DNA of 23,109 bases from Candidatus Helarchaeota archaeon (GTDB lineage Archaea > Asgardarchaeota > Lokiarchaeia > Helarchaeales > HEL-GB-A): positions 1 through 23,109 of the forward strand of contig JAEOSY010000349.1 in NCBI GenBank assembly GCA_016840125.1. The letters run 5' to 3'. Below the pieces are notes generated by a model. It was not told the origin of the DNA and ran no database searches. It worked only from the letters and a program-made list of their open reading frames with translations. The first letter of the stretch is position 1; each line of letters opens with the position of its first letter. Of this stretch, positions 13,423 to 22,200 are shown in pieces. Both the position numbers and the translations under genes were made by a program.

Positions 13423-15624
13423 ATGGCAGGATTTAATTATAAAGTTCTAGGTCTCAAATGTGGTTTAGAGATCCATCAAGAATTACAGACGCCAAGAAAG
13501 CTTTTTTGTTTCTGTCCGCCTATATTGCAGACGGGCGAGCCAGACTTTTATATTCATAGGAGTTTCAGACCAGTTTTAGGGGAGATGGGGAAGTTTGACG
13601 AAGCAATGCTTGTGGAGTACGAGAAACAGCTGAATATAGTTTACGAGGGATATGATGAAGTTTGCTGTACATACGAAATGGATGAAACGCCTCCTTTCCA
13701 AATTAATAACGAAGCCCTGAAAATAGGAACTACATTGGGGCTATTACTAAACTTAAACCTTTATAATGAATTACATGTTTGTCGTAAAAACTATTTAGAT
13801 GGGTCAGTCACTTGTGGGTTTCAAAGAACCCTTTTGATTGGTTCTGATGGATATCTTGAAGTTGATGATAAGAAGATCGGTATTACAACAATTGCGATAG
13901 AGGAAGATGCTGCTCGGAAGATCAAAGAGAATGGGAAAACCATTACTTATCGACTTGACCGTTTAGGTATCCCTCTTATTGAGATAGTTACTGATCCGGA
14001 TATAACCAACCCAGATGAATGTATGGCGGTTGCTTATCGCTTAGGGCAGCTATTACGTTCAACGGGCTTTATGAAAAGAGGCCTAGGGACGATCCGTCAG
14101 GATGTGAATGTGAGCATTGAAGGAGGTGCACGTGTAGAAATAAAAGGTGTACAAAAATTAGAGTGGATTCCACAGCTCATAGAAACTGAGGTTCGTCGAC
14201 AATTAAATTTATTGAAGATTAGGAATGAATTGATTGTCAGAAATTTTACGGTGGATGATCTCTCTTATGAATGTGTTGATGTAACGAAGATTTTCAAAAA
14301 AACAACCTTGGACTTTATGAAAGAAGCTATAAAATCTGGCGAAAAGGTATTCGCGGTAAAAATTCCTAAAATTGAGGGCATACTTAGGACAGAAATACTT
14401 CCAGCGAAAGGGAGTGAATCAGGAGTAAGGTTTGGGAAAGAAGTTGCCCAGAAAGTAAATATTATAACCGGCTTGAAAGGAATTATTCATTCCGATGAAG
14501 ATATGGAAACATATACGTTTAAAAAATCTGAAATTACAGCATTAAAAAAGGTTCTAAATATTAAAGAACCTGAAAAGAAGAAGGAGAAGAAAAAGGAGGA
14601 AGGGGAGAAATCTGATGCTAATGCCGAAAACGAAAAGGCAGGCGACGCTTTTATTATGGTAGTAGCGAGTGAGGAAAAGGCAAAAAAAGCCCTAAAAATC
14701 GCGATCGATAGGATTAGAATGGCGATTGGAGGAGTTCCAAATGAAACTCGAAAAGCACTTGAAAATTATAATACGATTTTCATTCGGGAGATGCATGGTG
14801 GCGCTCGACTCTACCCTGATACGGATTCAATGCCAATAAGCCTTAGTAAAAATTATTTTAAGGAACTCAGTAAAGGATTACCCGAGTATCCCTGGGTCAT
14901 GGCAGAGAGGATAAGAGAAAAGTATGAAGTCGATGATGTACTCACTGAAAATATAATATTACATGGATTCGGTCCATTTTTTGAGGAGATCGTTAGCAAA
15001 TTCAAAGTATCACCAACACTTGTTGCTACTACTCTTCTAGAGACTCTGAAATCGATAAGGAGAGATGGTTTAGATAGTGACAGTATTAAGAATTCACATT
15101 TACGGGACTTATTTGAGTTCATCCATAAAGGAGAAATTGCCAAAGAAGCAATTGAGGATGTTTTAAGAACAATAGCAGAAACGCCGTCTATATCTGTTGC
15201 GGACGCTAAGGGTAAGTTGGAGTTAGAGGCGGTTAGTCTAGTTGAACTAGACAAAACTATAAAAGAGATTATTGCTAAAAATGAGGTTTTAATCAAAGAA
15301 AAAGGAGACCGCGCGTTAAAGCCGCTGATGGGTGAAGTAATGAAAATAATGCGCGGAAAAATCGATGGAAAAGTAGTTCATGATAAATTACAAGAAGCAT
15401 TTGTAAGATATTCGCCCAAAGAAACTGCAACACAAGCCAGCGCTAGGCAAATTAACAGATTAATCAAAGATTTACTCTCAGAAGATGAAAATATTTTAAA
15501 AGAGAAAGGTAAAGATGCCCTTGACCTACTTTTTATTAAAATTAAGAAGCGATTGAAGGGTACTTTCGATGAGGAGAAGGTTAAAGAAAAATTGAAGAAT
15601 AGTATCGAAGAATCCCTTGGATAA
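13423..15624 (+). CDS. gatE: Glutamyl-tRNA(Gln) amidotransferase subunit E
   Basis: GatE is the kinase-like and tRNA-binding subunit of the archaeal GatDE amidotransferase, which converts Glu-tRNA(Gln) to Gln-tRNA(Gln). The N-terminus GLKCGLEIHQELQT and the LDRLGIPLIEIVTDPDI segment are hallmarks of GatB/GatE. CRKNYLDGSVTCGFQRT and the GAD (AspRS-like) insert around residues 310-430 identify GatE. At 733 aa it is about 100 residues longer than usual, because of a Lys/Glu-rich insert (about 382-411) and an extra C-terminal segment. The YqeY-like tail motif seems duplicated: residues about 610-660 carry LMGEVMK..RGK, and about 675-729 carry a degenerate copy. ATG 13423 lacks an SD; a 22-codon ORF overlaps it. 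gatD follows 10 bases after the stop. Confidence 0.97.
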   Translation: MAGFNYKVLGLKCGLEIHQELQTPRKLFCFCPPILQTGEPDFYIHRSFRPVLGEMGKFDEAMLVEYEKQLNIVYEGYDEVCCTYEMDETPPFQINNEALKIGTTLGLLLNLNLYNELHVCRKNYLDGSVTCGFQRTLLIGSDGYLEVDDKKIGITTIAIEEDAARKIKENGKTITYRLDRLGIPLIEIVTDPDITNPDECMAVAYRLGQLLRSTGFMKRGLGTIRQDVNVSIEGGARVEIKGVQKLEWIPQLIETEVRRQLNLLKIRNELIVRNFTVDDLSYECVDVTKIFKKTTLDFMKEAIKSGEKVFAVKIPKIEGILRTEILPAKGSESGVRFGKEVAQKVNIITGLKGIIHSDEDMETYTFKKSEITALKKVLNIKEPEKKKEKKKEEGEKSDANAENEKAGDAFIMVVASEEKAKKALKIAIDRIRMAIGGVPNETRKALENYNTIFIREMHGGARLYPDTDSMPISLSKNYFKELSKGLPEYPWVMAERIREKYEVDDVLTENIILHGFGPFFEEIVSKFKVSPTLVATTLLETLKSIRRDGLDSDSIKNSHLRDLFEFIHKGEIAKEAIEDVLRTIAETPSISVADAKGKLELEAVSLVELDKTIKEIIAKNEVLIKEKGDRALKPLMGEVMKIMRGKIDGKVVHDKLQEAFVRYSPKETATQASARQINRLIKDLLSEDENILKEKGKDALDLLFIKIKKRLKGTFDEEKVKEKLKNSIEESLG

Positions 15625-15630
15625 AGGTGA
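15623..15630 (+). promoter_or_regulatory. SD that fixes the gatD start
   Basis: AAAGGTGA ends four bases before GTG 15635 and complements the 3' end of archaeal 16S rRNA. It favours GTG 15635 over the in-frame TTG at 15617, which lies inside the gatE end and has no SD. Confidence 0.65.
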
Positions 15631-15634
15631 TAAC

Positions 15635-17056
15635 GTGAATAATAACGAGAGTAAAGTGGAGAAAGAGGCAGCGGAGGATCTTCTCAAAGGGTACAAAGGA
15701 TATGTGCGTAAAAAACTTGAGGCAGCAGGAGCCAAAGTTTGGGACGTTGTTGAAGTTTTAAAAAATAAGAGGGTCACTCGAGGGATCATACTTCCGCGTA
15801 GTGAATTCGAGGAAGATACGCGACATATAAATTTGAAATTGAAAAGTGGATATAACGTTGGAATAGAATTAACTGACTCAGTAAAAATAGATATTTATGG
15901 TTATGAAGCCGGAGAGTATGGTCTTCCAGAAAAAGAAATTGCTTTCGTTGAAGATTTACCCACAATAGCACTAATAGGTACGGGAGGTACCATCGCCTCG
16001 CGATTAAATTATCGAACAGGGGCAGTTCTTCCTGCATTTACTCCAGGGGAATTATTGACTGCAGTCCCGGAGCTAGCAAACATTTGTAATTTAAAGCCTG
16101 AGGTCGCCTTTAATCTTCTGTCGGAGGATATGAATTCCGAATATTGGATTGAATTAGCAAAAAATATTTCAAGTAAAATTAACGATGAGCAAGTTGATGG
16201 GGTGGTTGTAGCTCACGGTACAGATACCATGTGTTTTACGGGAACTGCTCTGTCTTTTCTTTTACAAAATTCTCCAGTACCCATCATTTTAGTGGGGAGC
16301 CAGAGAAGTTCCGATCGACCTTCAAGTGATTCTGCAACTAATTTAATCAACGCTGTGTCCTGTGCGGCCCAAGCAGATCTCGCAGAGGTGCTTATTTGCA
16401 TGATGGGGACCACTGATCACCAGTATGATCTACTCCATCGCCCGGCTCTCGCACGTAAAATGCACTCCTCTAGGAGAGATGCATTTAAGTCAATCGGCAC
16501 TCGCCCTTTTGGGAAAGTACAAGAGGGTAATACAACAATTATTGAGAAATCGTATCGCAAGCGCGATAAAACTCGGGAACTACTCGTGGATTTGAAAATG
16601 GATCCAAAAGTCGCACTTATCTATCATTACCCAGGGATTCAACCAGAATTAATCGAGAACTTAATTGATAAAAAATATAGTGGAATTGTGATAGCTGGAA
16701 CAGGTTTAGGGCACATTAGCGGAAATTTACTCGCCCCTTTAAAACGTGCCATCGAAGAAAAAGTTGCGGTTGTTATGACCGTTCAAACTTTGTGGGGATT
16801 CACAGGGATGCGAGTCTACGAACGAGGGCGAGAAGAACTTATGCTCGGAATTATCCCGGGGCACAGTATGTTGCCAGAAACAGCTTACGTTAAACTTTGT
16901 TGGGTTCTTGGTCATACGCACAATCTCGAAGAGGTTTCACAGCAGATGCAAACAAATATTGCGGGAGAACTAATTGATCGGGAAACAACAAAAGGGTATC
17001 TTATTTTTCAAGGAGTGGAGGAATTAGCGGAAAAACCAACTGAATCCCCTGATTAA
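15635..17056 (+). CDS. gatD: Glutamyl-tRNA(Gln) amidotransferase subunit D
   Basis: GatD is the asparaginase-like subunit that hydrolyses glutamine to supply ammonia to GatE. An N-terminal beta-rich AnsA-like adaptor domain (about residues 15-100) precedes the type I/II asparaginase core. Motifs are IGTGGTIASR with Thr119, VVAHGTDTMCFTG with Thr196-Asp197, and GSQRSSDRPSSD; the catalytic lysine is probably the one in ARKMH. HSSRRDAFKSIG is typical of GatD rather than of plain asparaginases. Length 473 aa, slightly longer than common GatD. It follows gatE by 10 bases with a strong SD, so the pair is one operon. The C-terminus ends in a short acidic tail. A T-rich run follows at about 17071. 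Confidence 0.97.
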   Translation: MNNNESKVEKEAAEDLLKGYKGYVRKKLEAAGAKVWDVVEVLKNKRVTRGIILPRSEFEEDTRHINLKLKSGYNVGIELTDSVKIDIYGYEAGEYGLPEKEIAFVEDLPTIALIGTGGTIASRLNYRTGAVLPAFTPGELLTAVPELANICNLKPEVAFNLLSEDMNSEYWIELAKNISSKINDEQVDGVVVAHGTDTMCFTGTALSFLLQNSPVPIILVGSQRSSDRPSSDSATNLINAVSCAAQADLAEVLICMMGTTDHQYDLLHRPALARKMHSSRRDAFKSIGTRPFGKVQEGNTTIIEKSYRKRDKTRELLVDLKMDPKVALIYHYPGIQPELIENLIDKKYSGIVIAGTGLGHISGNLLAPLKRAIEEKVAVVMTVQTLWGFTGMRVYERGREELMLGIIPGHSMLPETAYVKLCWVLGHTHNLEEVSQQMQTNIAGELIDRETTKGYLIFQGVEELAEKPTESPD

Positions 17057-17171
17057 ACGTTATGCACATTTTAATTTTTTTCAAAAACTTTCAGGCAACT
17101 CCCTCTATGTAAAAACTATTCGTTTGATCGACATCTCCGTCCATTAAAGGTGATAAATCGTCGTCTAAAGG

Positions 17172-17179
17172 CTTAAATA
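17172..17179 (+). promoter_or_regulatory. TATA box for the RadA-paralogue operon (leaderless)
   Basis: CTTAAATA lies 25-32 bases before ATG 17204, with an A-rich BRE-like TAAAGG just upstream. Transcription should start at or next to the ATG; no SD is present, consistent with a leaderless mRNA. Confidence 0.55.
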
Positions 17180-17203
17180 GCACTATAATCACAAATAATA
17201 CTT

Positions 17204-17974
17204 ATGAAAGGCAGTGAGAGTTCAGAGAAAGTTTCCTTTGTCGAAGCAATTTATAAGCATCAAAAACAACTAGAAAAACACCATTTTTTGAGTGATTTTA
17301 GGGGGCTCAATCAGGTGCTGGGCAATGGATTTGAATCGAGTATGTTTTATTTACTTTATGGTTCAACTCATGCTACAAATTCCATCTTGCTTTCAATGGC
17401 AGTTGCTGCACAATTACCTATCGCAAAAGGTGGGTTGAATGCCTCGGTCATTTTTATTGATAATGATAATATTTTCAATCCCTACACCCTAATTAGACTG
17501 GCACATTCCGTAAAACTGGACCCAAACACGGTACTTGCACGAATATTTGTAGCTCGCGCGTTCATTTGGAATCATCTAGGAGAGATTGTGGAGAATTTAG
17601 AAACTCTTCTTGACGAAGAAAAAGCGCTAGTTATCCTGATTTCAGGTCTCACTACTCAATTTGAGGGAGATTTCGAGCGAAAAAAACATCAAATGCTTAT
17701 GAAAATCGCAAATAAACTCAGAAATATTGCAATCGATAATGAAATCATCGTTGCGGCCTCTACGAAGTTAGCTCAAGGTTCAGCACATAAACCCACAGGG
17801 GGAAAGATCATTTCTCATGCCCCTCACGTGCTGGTTCGTATTCTTCAACAAGGGGAACGGATTACGTTTAATTTAGTGAAGCATCCATCCCGCCCTGCAC
17901 GGCAAACGGTGCAATGGCTCTCTCGCCCTAAAAGAGCTCCTCACACCGTATCCTTAGATCAATTTCTGAAGTGA
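17204..17974 (+). CDS. RadA/Rad51-like RecA-family paralogue with degenerate Walker A
   Basis: This 256-aa protein keeps the RecA-core layout. A helix and RGLNQVLGNGFE segment mirrors the start of RadA cores. VIFIDNDNIFNPYTLIRLA mirrors the VIYIDTExxFRPExI region, LDPNTVLARIFVARAF mirrors the next RadA motif, and the closing HVLVRILQQGERITFNLVKHPSRP matches RadA C-termini. The Walker A site (residues 53-60) reads GSTHATNS instead of GxxGxGKT, so the lysine is missing. The Walker B strand ends ISG instead of having an Asp. ATP hydrolysis is therefore unlikely. Such paralogues (compare RadB and Rad51 paralogues) help load or regulate RadA in recombination and repair; that role is inferred. There is no N-terminal HhH domain. 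The downstream gene starts 19 bases later. Confidence 0.75.
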   Translation: MKGSESSEKVSFVEAIYKHQKQLEKHHFLSDFRGLNQVLGNGFESSMFYLLYGSTHATNSILLSMAVAAQLPIAKGGLNASVIFIDNDNIFNPYTLIRLAHSVKLDPNTVLARIFVARAFIWNHLGEIVENLETLLDEEKALVILISGLTTQFEGDFERKKHQMLMKIANKLRNIAIDNEIIVAASTKLAQGSAHKPTGGKIISHAPHVLVRILQQGERITFNLVKHPSRPARQTVQWLSRPKRAPHTVSLDQFLK

Positions 17975-17993
17975 TCTACAAGGTAGTGATTCA

Positions 17994-18272
17994 ATGGGAC
18001 GTACTGTACCGAGTTTTCGTATGGCACTCGAGCACGAAATTGCACTCTGGCATCCATTTCGAAAAGCGCTGCGCCCGAAAGATCGGGCGGTTTTCGATAG
18101 CCTCATGGATAAAGCAAGAAATCATAGTGATGCAGGAATGTTTGTTAATAGACCGATTATTTTGGACAGTGTTTTTATGGCAACAATTCTTGAACAGCAG
18201 AAAGAAATCAAACAACTCCAAAAACAAATAGATTATCTGAAAAAAGAGGTAAAAGAGAGGAGATCCGGATGA
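17994..18272 (+). CDS. Conserved small archaeal protein (MGRTxPxxR type, DUF8156-like)
   Basis: This 92-aa protein begins MGRTVPSFRMALEHEI, followed by WHPFRKALRPKDRAVFDSL, a pattern I recall from a widespread archaeal family of unknown function (DUF8156-like; recall not checked). The first 55 residues are helical with conserved Trp and Arg residues. Residues about 68-90 form a coiled coil (EQQKEIKQLQKQIDYLKKEV). It follows the RadA paralogue by 19 bases and its stop overlaps the start of a 36-aa ORF. A shared role in DNA recombination or repair is inferred from position only. The start ATG 17994 has GGTAGTGA upstream. Confidence 0.82.
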   Translation: MGRTVPSFRMALEHEIALWHPFRKALRPKDRAVFDSLMDKARNHSDAGMFVNRPIILDSVFMATILEQQKEIKQLQKQIDYLKKEVKERRSG

Positions 18273-18379
18273 TAAAAAATCCTCGAAAGTTCTGGTTTTT
18301 AAGACGAAAAGTTCAAGAGGAGAAATCGGTCAAAAAGAGAAGAGAAAAGTTACTAGTTTCTAAAAATATATCTACATGA
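18269..18379 (+). CDS. 36-aa basic peptide, third gene of the RadA-paralogue operon
   Basis: ATG 18269 overlaps the preceding stop codon (ATGA at 18269-18272), a typical translational coupling. GAGAGGAGA immediately upstream can serve as SD. The 36 residues are strongly basic (start MIKNPRKFWFLRRK, then KKRREK) and could bind nucleic acid. Stop TGA 18377-18379, then a T-run at about 18381-18388. It resembles no family I know. The coupling is the main evidence; a chance ORF is possible. Confidence 0.5.
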   Translation: MIKNPRKFWFLRRKVQEEKSVKKRREKLLVSKNIST

Positions 18380-18517
18380 TTGTTTTTCAGCTGCGTAGCT
18401 CATATGATTTTTTAAAGATCAATACATTGGAATGACGCAATTTAAGTGGAAATTGCAGAAAGGTTTAATTTGTCTATAACTTTGTTTTTATTAAGCAGAA
18501 TTGAGAGATGTGAAAAA

Positions 18518-19294
18518 ATGCCTGAGAAACTTGTGATAGCTGTAGCTGGGAAAGGTGGCGTGGGCAAGACGACGTTTTCCGCGTTATTACTGAAAGTATT
18601 AACGAAAACGGGTAAGGATATTTTAATGATGGATTGTGACCCTGATGCAAATATCCCGGATGTACTTGGGATTCCAGTTATGAGAAAGGAAACCGTCGGA
18701 GGACAGGCAGCAAAATTAAAGGAGAATATTGCTAAAGGTAAGATTCCACCCCAAATGACAAAAGATCGCATATTAGAACAGGATATTTTTGAAGTATTAC
18801 AAGAACTTGATGATTTCGATCTGCTAACGATGGGGTGTAGTGAGGGACCAGGTTGTTACTGTTTTGCGAACCAGCTCGCAACTACGATTCTTGATAAGCT
18901 CTCAAAAAATTATGATATTACTCTGATGGATATGGAAGCAGGATTGGAGCATTTAAGTAGGAGAACGACACGAGATGTTGATATTTTAATCATGGTTTCA
19001 GATGCCTCAAAGATGGGATTATCGACGGTGAAGCGAATTAAAGAGCTCTCCACGGAGGTTGGACTGAAGTTTAAGAAGATGTACATCGTTGGAAATAAAT
19101 TTACTCCTGAATTAAAGGAACATCTAGAAAAAGTTGGTAAGGAAATTGACGTTGAAATTCTAGGGGTAATTCCACCAAGCGATGAAATTGCAAAATATAA
19201 TTTAGAGGGCCGCTCCCTCTTTGATCTACCAGATGATACTCCCGCTGTCAAAGCAGTAAAGGCAATGGCAACGAAATTGAGTTTGGCTGCTTAA
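18518..19294 (+). CDS. cooC: CooC-like P-loop ATPase for CO dehydrogenase maturation
   Basis: This 258-aa MinD/ParA-type ATPase opens with the deviant Walker A AGKGGVGKTT (residues 10-19). It keeps the CooC hallmark CxC motif in GPGCYCFANQ (Cys113, Cys115), where the dimer binds nickel in the bacterial protein. MDMEAGLEHLSRRT is the Walker B/A' region typical of CooC. CooC inserts Ni into the CODH C-cluster, so the cell probably has a CODH or acetyl-CoA synthase (Wood-Ljungdahl) enzyme elsewhere. The ATG at 18518 is chosen because the protein then starts just before the first strand; the frame stays open to GTG 18446, giving 24 additional residues of no family character. Its stop overlaps that of the convergent giant gene. 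A different Ni or Fe-S maturation target is possible. Confidence 0.88.
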   Translation: MPEKLVIAVAGKGGVGKTTFSALLLKVLTKTGKDILMMDCDPDANIPDVLGIPVMRKETVGGQAAKLKENIAKGKIPPQMTKDRILEQDIFEVLQELDDFDLLTMGCSEGPGCYCFANQLATTILDKLSKNYDITLMDMEAGLEHLSRRTTRDVDILIMVSDASKMGLSTVKRIKELSTEVGLKFKKMYIVGNKFTPELKEHLEKVGKEIDVEILGVIPPSDEIAKYNLEGRSLFDLPDDTPAVKAVKAMATKLSLAA

Positions 19295-22200
19295 TCTAGT
19301 TGAATATCTTTTGGTTTGATTATTTCTCCACAATTTGAGCATTCAGGTTCGTATCCTTTTCTCAAAACGTTCATGATCCTTTCGGAGATAGTTTTATTAC
19401 AATAGGGACAATGTTGTTTTAATCCCAGTTTTTTATCGGTGAAAATGTCTGATTCGGCTGTTAAAGGCTCTTCTTCAGGGGGTATATCGATTGTTTCAGT
19501 CTCAATTACCATGCTACTTGCGATATCTTGGAAAAATTTGTCATCCTCATCTTGTTCAGTTTTTTGCGCGTTCTTAAGAGCATCCGTAGAGATAGTTTGT
19601 AATTGTTTTGGTAATTGCTTAATTTTTGGATAAAGGGTGTGGGAGATTAAGGTTGACTCATTCTGCAATTTATTACGAATTTCATATTGTTTTTGAAGAG
19701 ATGATTGCATTTTAGTATTAATTTCAGCTAGCATTGTTCGTTGCTTTTTTATAGTTTCGGGAAGAACAAATTTTGCAGCTTTATCTAGCGCTTTAATAAT
19801 ATTTTCTTTTTGTTTTTCCATTTTACCATTTATCTTATCTATTTTTGCTATTTCCTTCAAAGTCTCTTGAATTTGATTTTCCGAATTTTTCAAAAATTGA
19901 ATATTTTTCGCCATTAAATCTTGTAACTCTTGAGTTTTAGTTATTATAGTTAAAGAATCTATTTTTTCATCTTTCAAAACACTCTCACTCATTTCTTGAT
20001 AGCTTTTTTCGAGATTTGAAACGGTAGAAGCTAAAGATTGGTTTTGGGTTAAAATTTCAGTGGAATGTTTTTCAGAATATGAAATTATATTAGTTACGTT
20101 GCTTAGTTCTTCATTTAAACGCAAATTTTCTTTTGCTAGAGCGTCCTCAAGGCGTTTCGAATCCTTTATCTTTTTGGAGAATTGATTGAGTAACTTTTCA
20201 GTCTTTTGTTCCTCCGCCATCATCTGTTCTATATCTTCAATCATCAAAGTAACGATAACCTGATTTAATTCGGAAAGTTCTTTTTCAACGTCTTCTAGAT
20301 TAGTCATTGCTTCATTGAAGCTATTTTTAAGATTTTGTAGTTCGTCTTTTTCATTAGTAAGTTCTGTCTCAGTCACTTTAACTAAAAATTTATCAATGGT
20401 AGAGAGCTTGCTGAAAGTTTTCCCGAGATCCTCTTTCAGTTTTTTAGAATCTTTCTGCAAGGAAGTTATGTCCTTCTTGATTTTAACAGCGGTTTGATCA
20501 ACATTGTCTATCTCCAGAATTATGCGTGGTATTTCCTTTTCAACGATTAGTAGTTCATCTGCTAGAGCTTTCCTTGGTGAAAGAATACGTTGTGAGAGAT
20601 TCTTTAACTCTGTTAATACGGAGGAGTGAGTTTGCTTAATCTGTCTTTGGGTTTTATTTTTTAATTTATTAAGATCAGCAACAGTGGAGTTAAGCTCCCA
20701 TAAAGTGTCAGGAAGTGGTTTTAATAGATTTTGGGATTCAGAGAGGAGTTTTTGAAGAGTTTTCAATTCATTTTCTGGAAGCGGTGGGGATATAGTTGGT
20801 ATTTCCTCAATTTCAGTCAAAATTTCTTCTATCTGTGCTTCTTCCGCCGCTGTTGGTTTTGCTTTTAGTTCATCTGTGAAGAGGGGCATGGATTCTTCAG
20901 TATGCAATTCAGCTTCTTTTATGACTTCATCAATAAGAGAGGATGTTTCTGGAGTAGGTTCTGGCATTTTTATGGCGTCTTCTAGTAGGGATAAGGCTTC
21001 TTCGCTTAAGGCAGCTTCTTTAGTAATCTCTAGGGGTATATCTAGAGCTTCTCTGTGGGAAATTACATCCATTTCAGACGGAATATCCTCAGTCATTAAA
21101 TCATGTGCTTTAGTAAGTTGTTCAAAGGGAGTTAACTCCGCCTCTTCTTCAGTCAATAGATCAGCACTGGTTGTAATTGCAGGTTCAATCGTCTCAGAAA
21201 TTTCCTGTGACTTTTTTCTCACTTCGTCTAGTAGAGTAGGTTGTACTGGTTCGTCAAGAATATGCTCAGGTTCAGGAGGACGTTCTATAATTTCTTCGGA
21301 AGCTATTTTAGGTGTTTTAGTGATTATAACTTCTTCTTCAGGGAGCTCCGTGGGTTGGATTATAGCTGAGTATTCCCTCGCTTTACCTAAGAATTGGTTT
21401 TTGGCGTTCATATCTCCAAGCGACGCCGCTAAACTGGCAGCCTCGTGATAATATTCAATGGCTTTGTCTAATTGACCGGCAGTTACAGCTTTTAAAGCTT
21501 TATTCTTAGCGCTGATCAAATCTACTTTTAACCTGTCAAATTCTGTTGTTGCTAGCGCTTTAGCTACATCCCGGGGCTTTTTCTCCGCAATAAACGGGAC
21601 GATAACTTTTTTGTCCATCAAAGTTTGGATTGTGCTAAAAATCATCATCTCATCAACGAGCGTTTCACTCTTAGCGCGGGCATATAATTGTGATAAATAG
21701 AAATATCCATGACCCTCCATGAGACCTGTTGCCATGAGGGCCAGTGTTTCATTAAATCCAGACACTTTTGAAATCTTGGAAATGGTGTATGGTGCAATGA
21801 GAGAAGATCCAAATTGAATATCAAGTAGAGCATCAACTCCCTGCAAGCCATCCACAGGACCAGCTGCGGATGAAAGTAAGGAATAATTCTGTAATTCGAA
21901 AAATTGCACAAAGCGGACCAGTGATCGAATTAATTTATCCGAGGGGCGGTCGCCGACTGTCACTGCAGCCCGAATGAAGTCCCCATCATCAATTAAAATA
22001 GTAAAATTCTCGAATCGAATCAGATCACAGAAGGCATCATGGCGTTGGTCTCCTTTTCCATAGTTAGAAATCACGGTACATAAAATCTTCTCCATCGACT
22101 CATCGATCCCTTCCGGAGAATATGTTTTCAAGAGAATACAATCTCCACTGGTCTTCAATAAAACAAATAGGTTTTGAATTCCAACGACATCTTTGAAGGA

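Noticed and set aside
14853..15296. Minus-strand ORF of 147 aa inside gatE
   Set aside because: It is a shadow of the gatE frame, which has clear family motifs.
15617..15634. TTG start for gatD overlapping gatE
   Set aside because: It has no SD, while AAAGGTGA is ideally placed for GTG 15635.
17971..18231. Plus-strand ORF of 86 aa overlapping the 92-aa gene in another frame
   Set aside because: The frame starting at 17994 has the conserved MGRTxPSFR start, a coiled coil and an upstream SD-like sequence; this one has none.
18446..18517. GTG extension of cooC
   Set aside because: The extra 24 residues have no family character, and ATG 18518 begins exactly where CooC proteins normally start.
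20876..21448. Long Ser-rich plus-strand ORF (190 aa)
   Set aside because: It is antisense to the acidic linker of the giant gene. Ser-rich, low-complexity composition is what reverse reading of Glu/Thr/Leu codons gives, and it shows no motif or SD.
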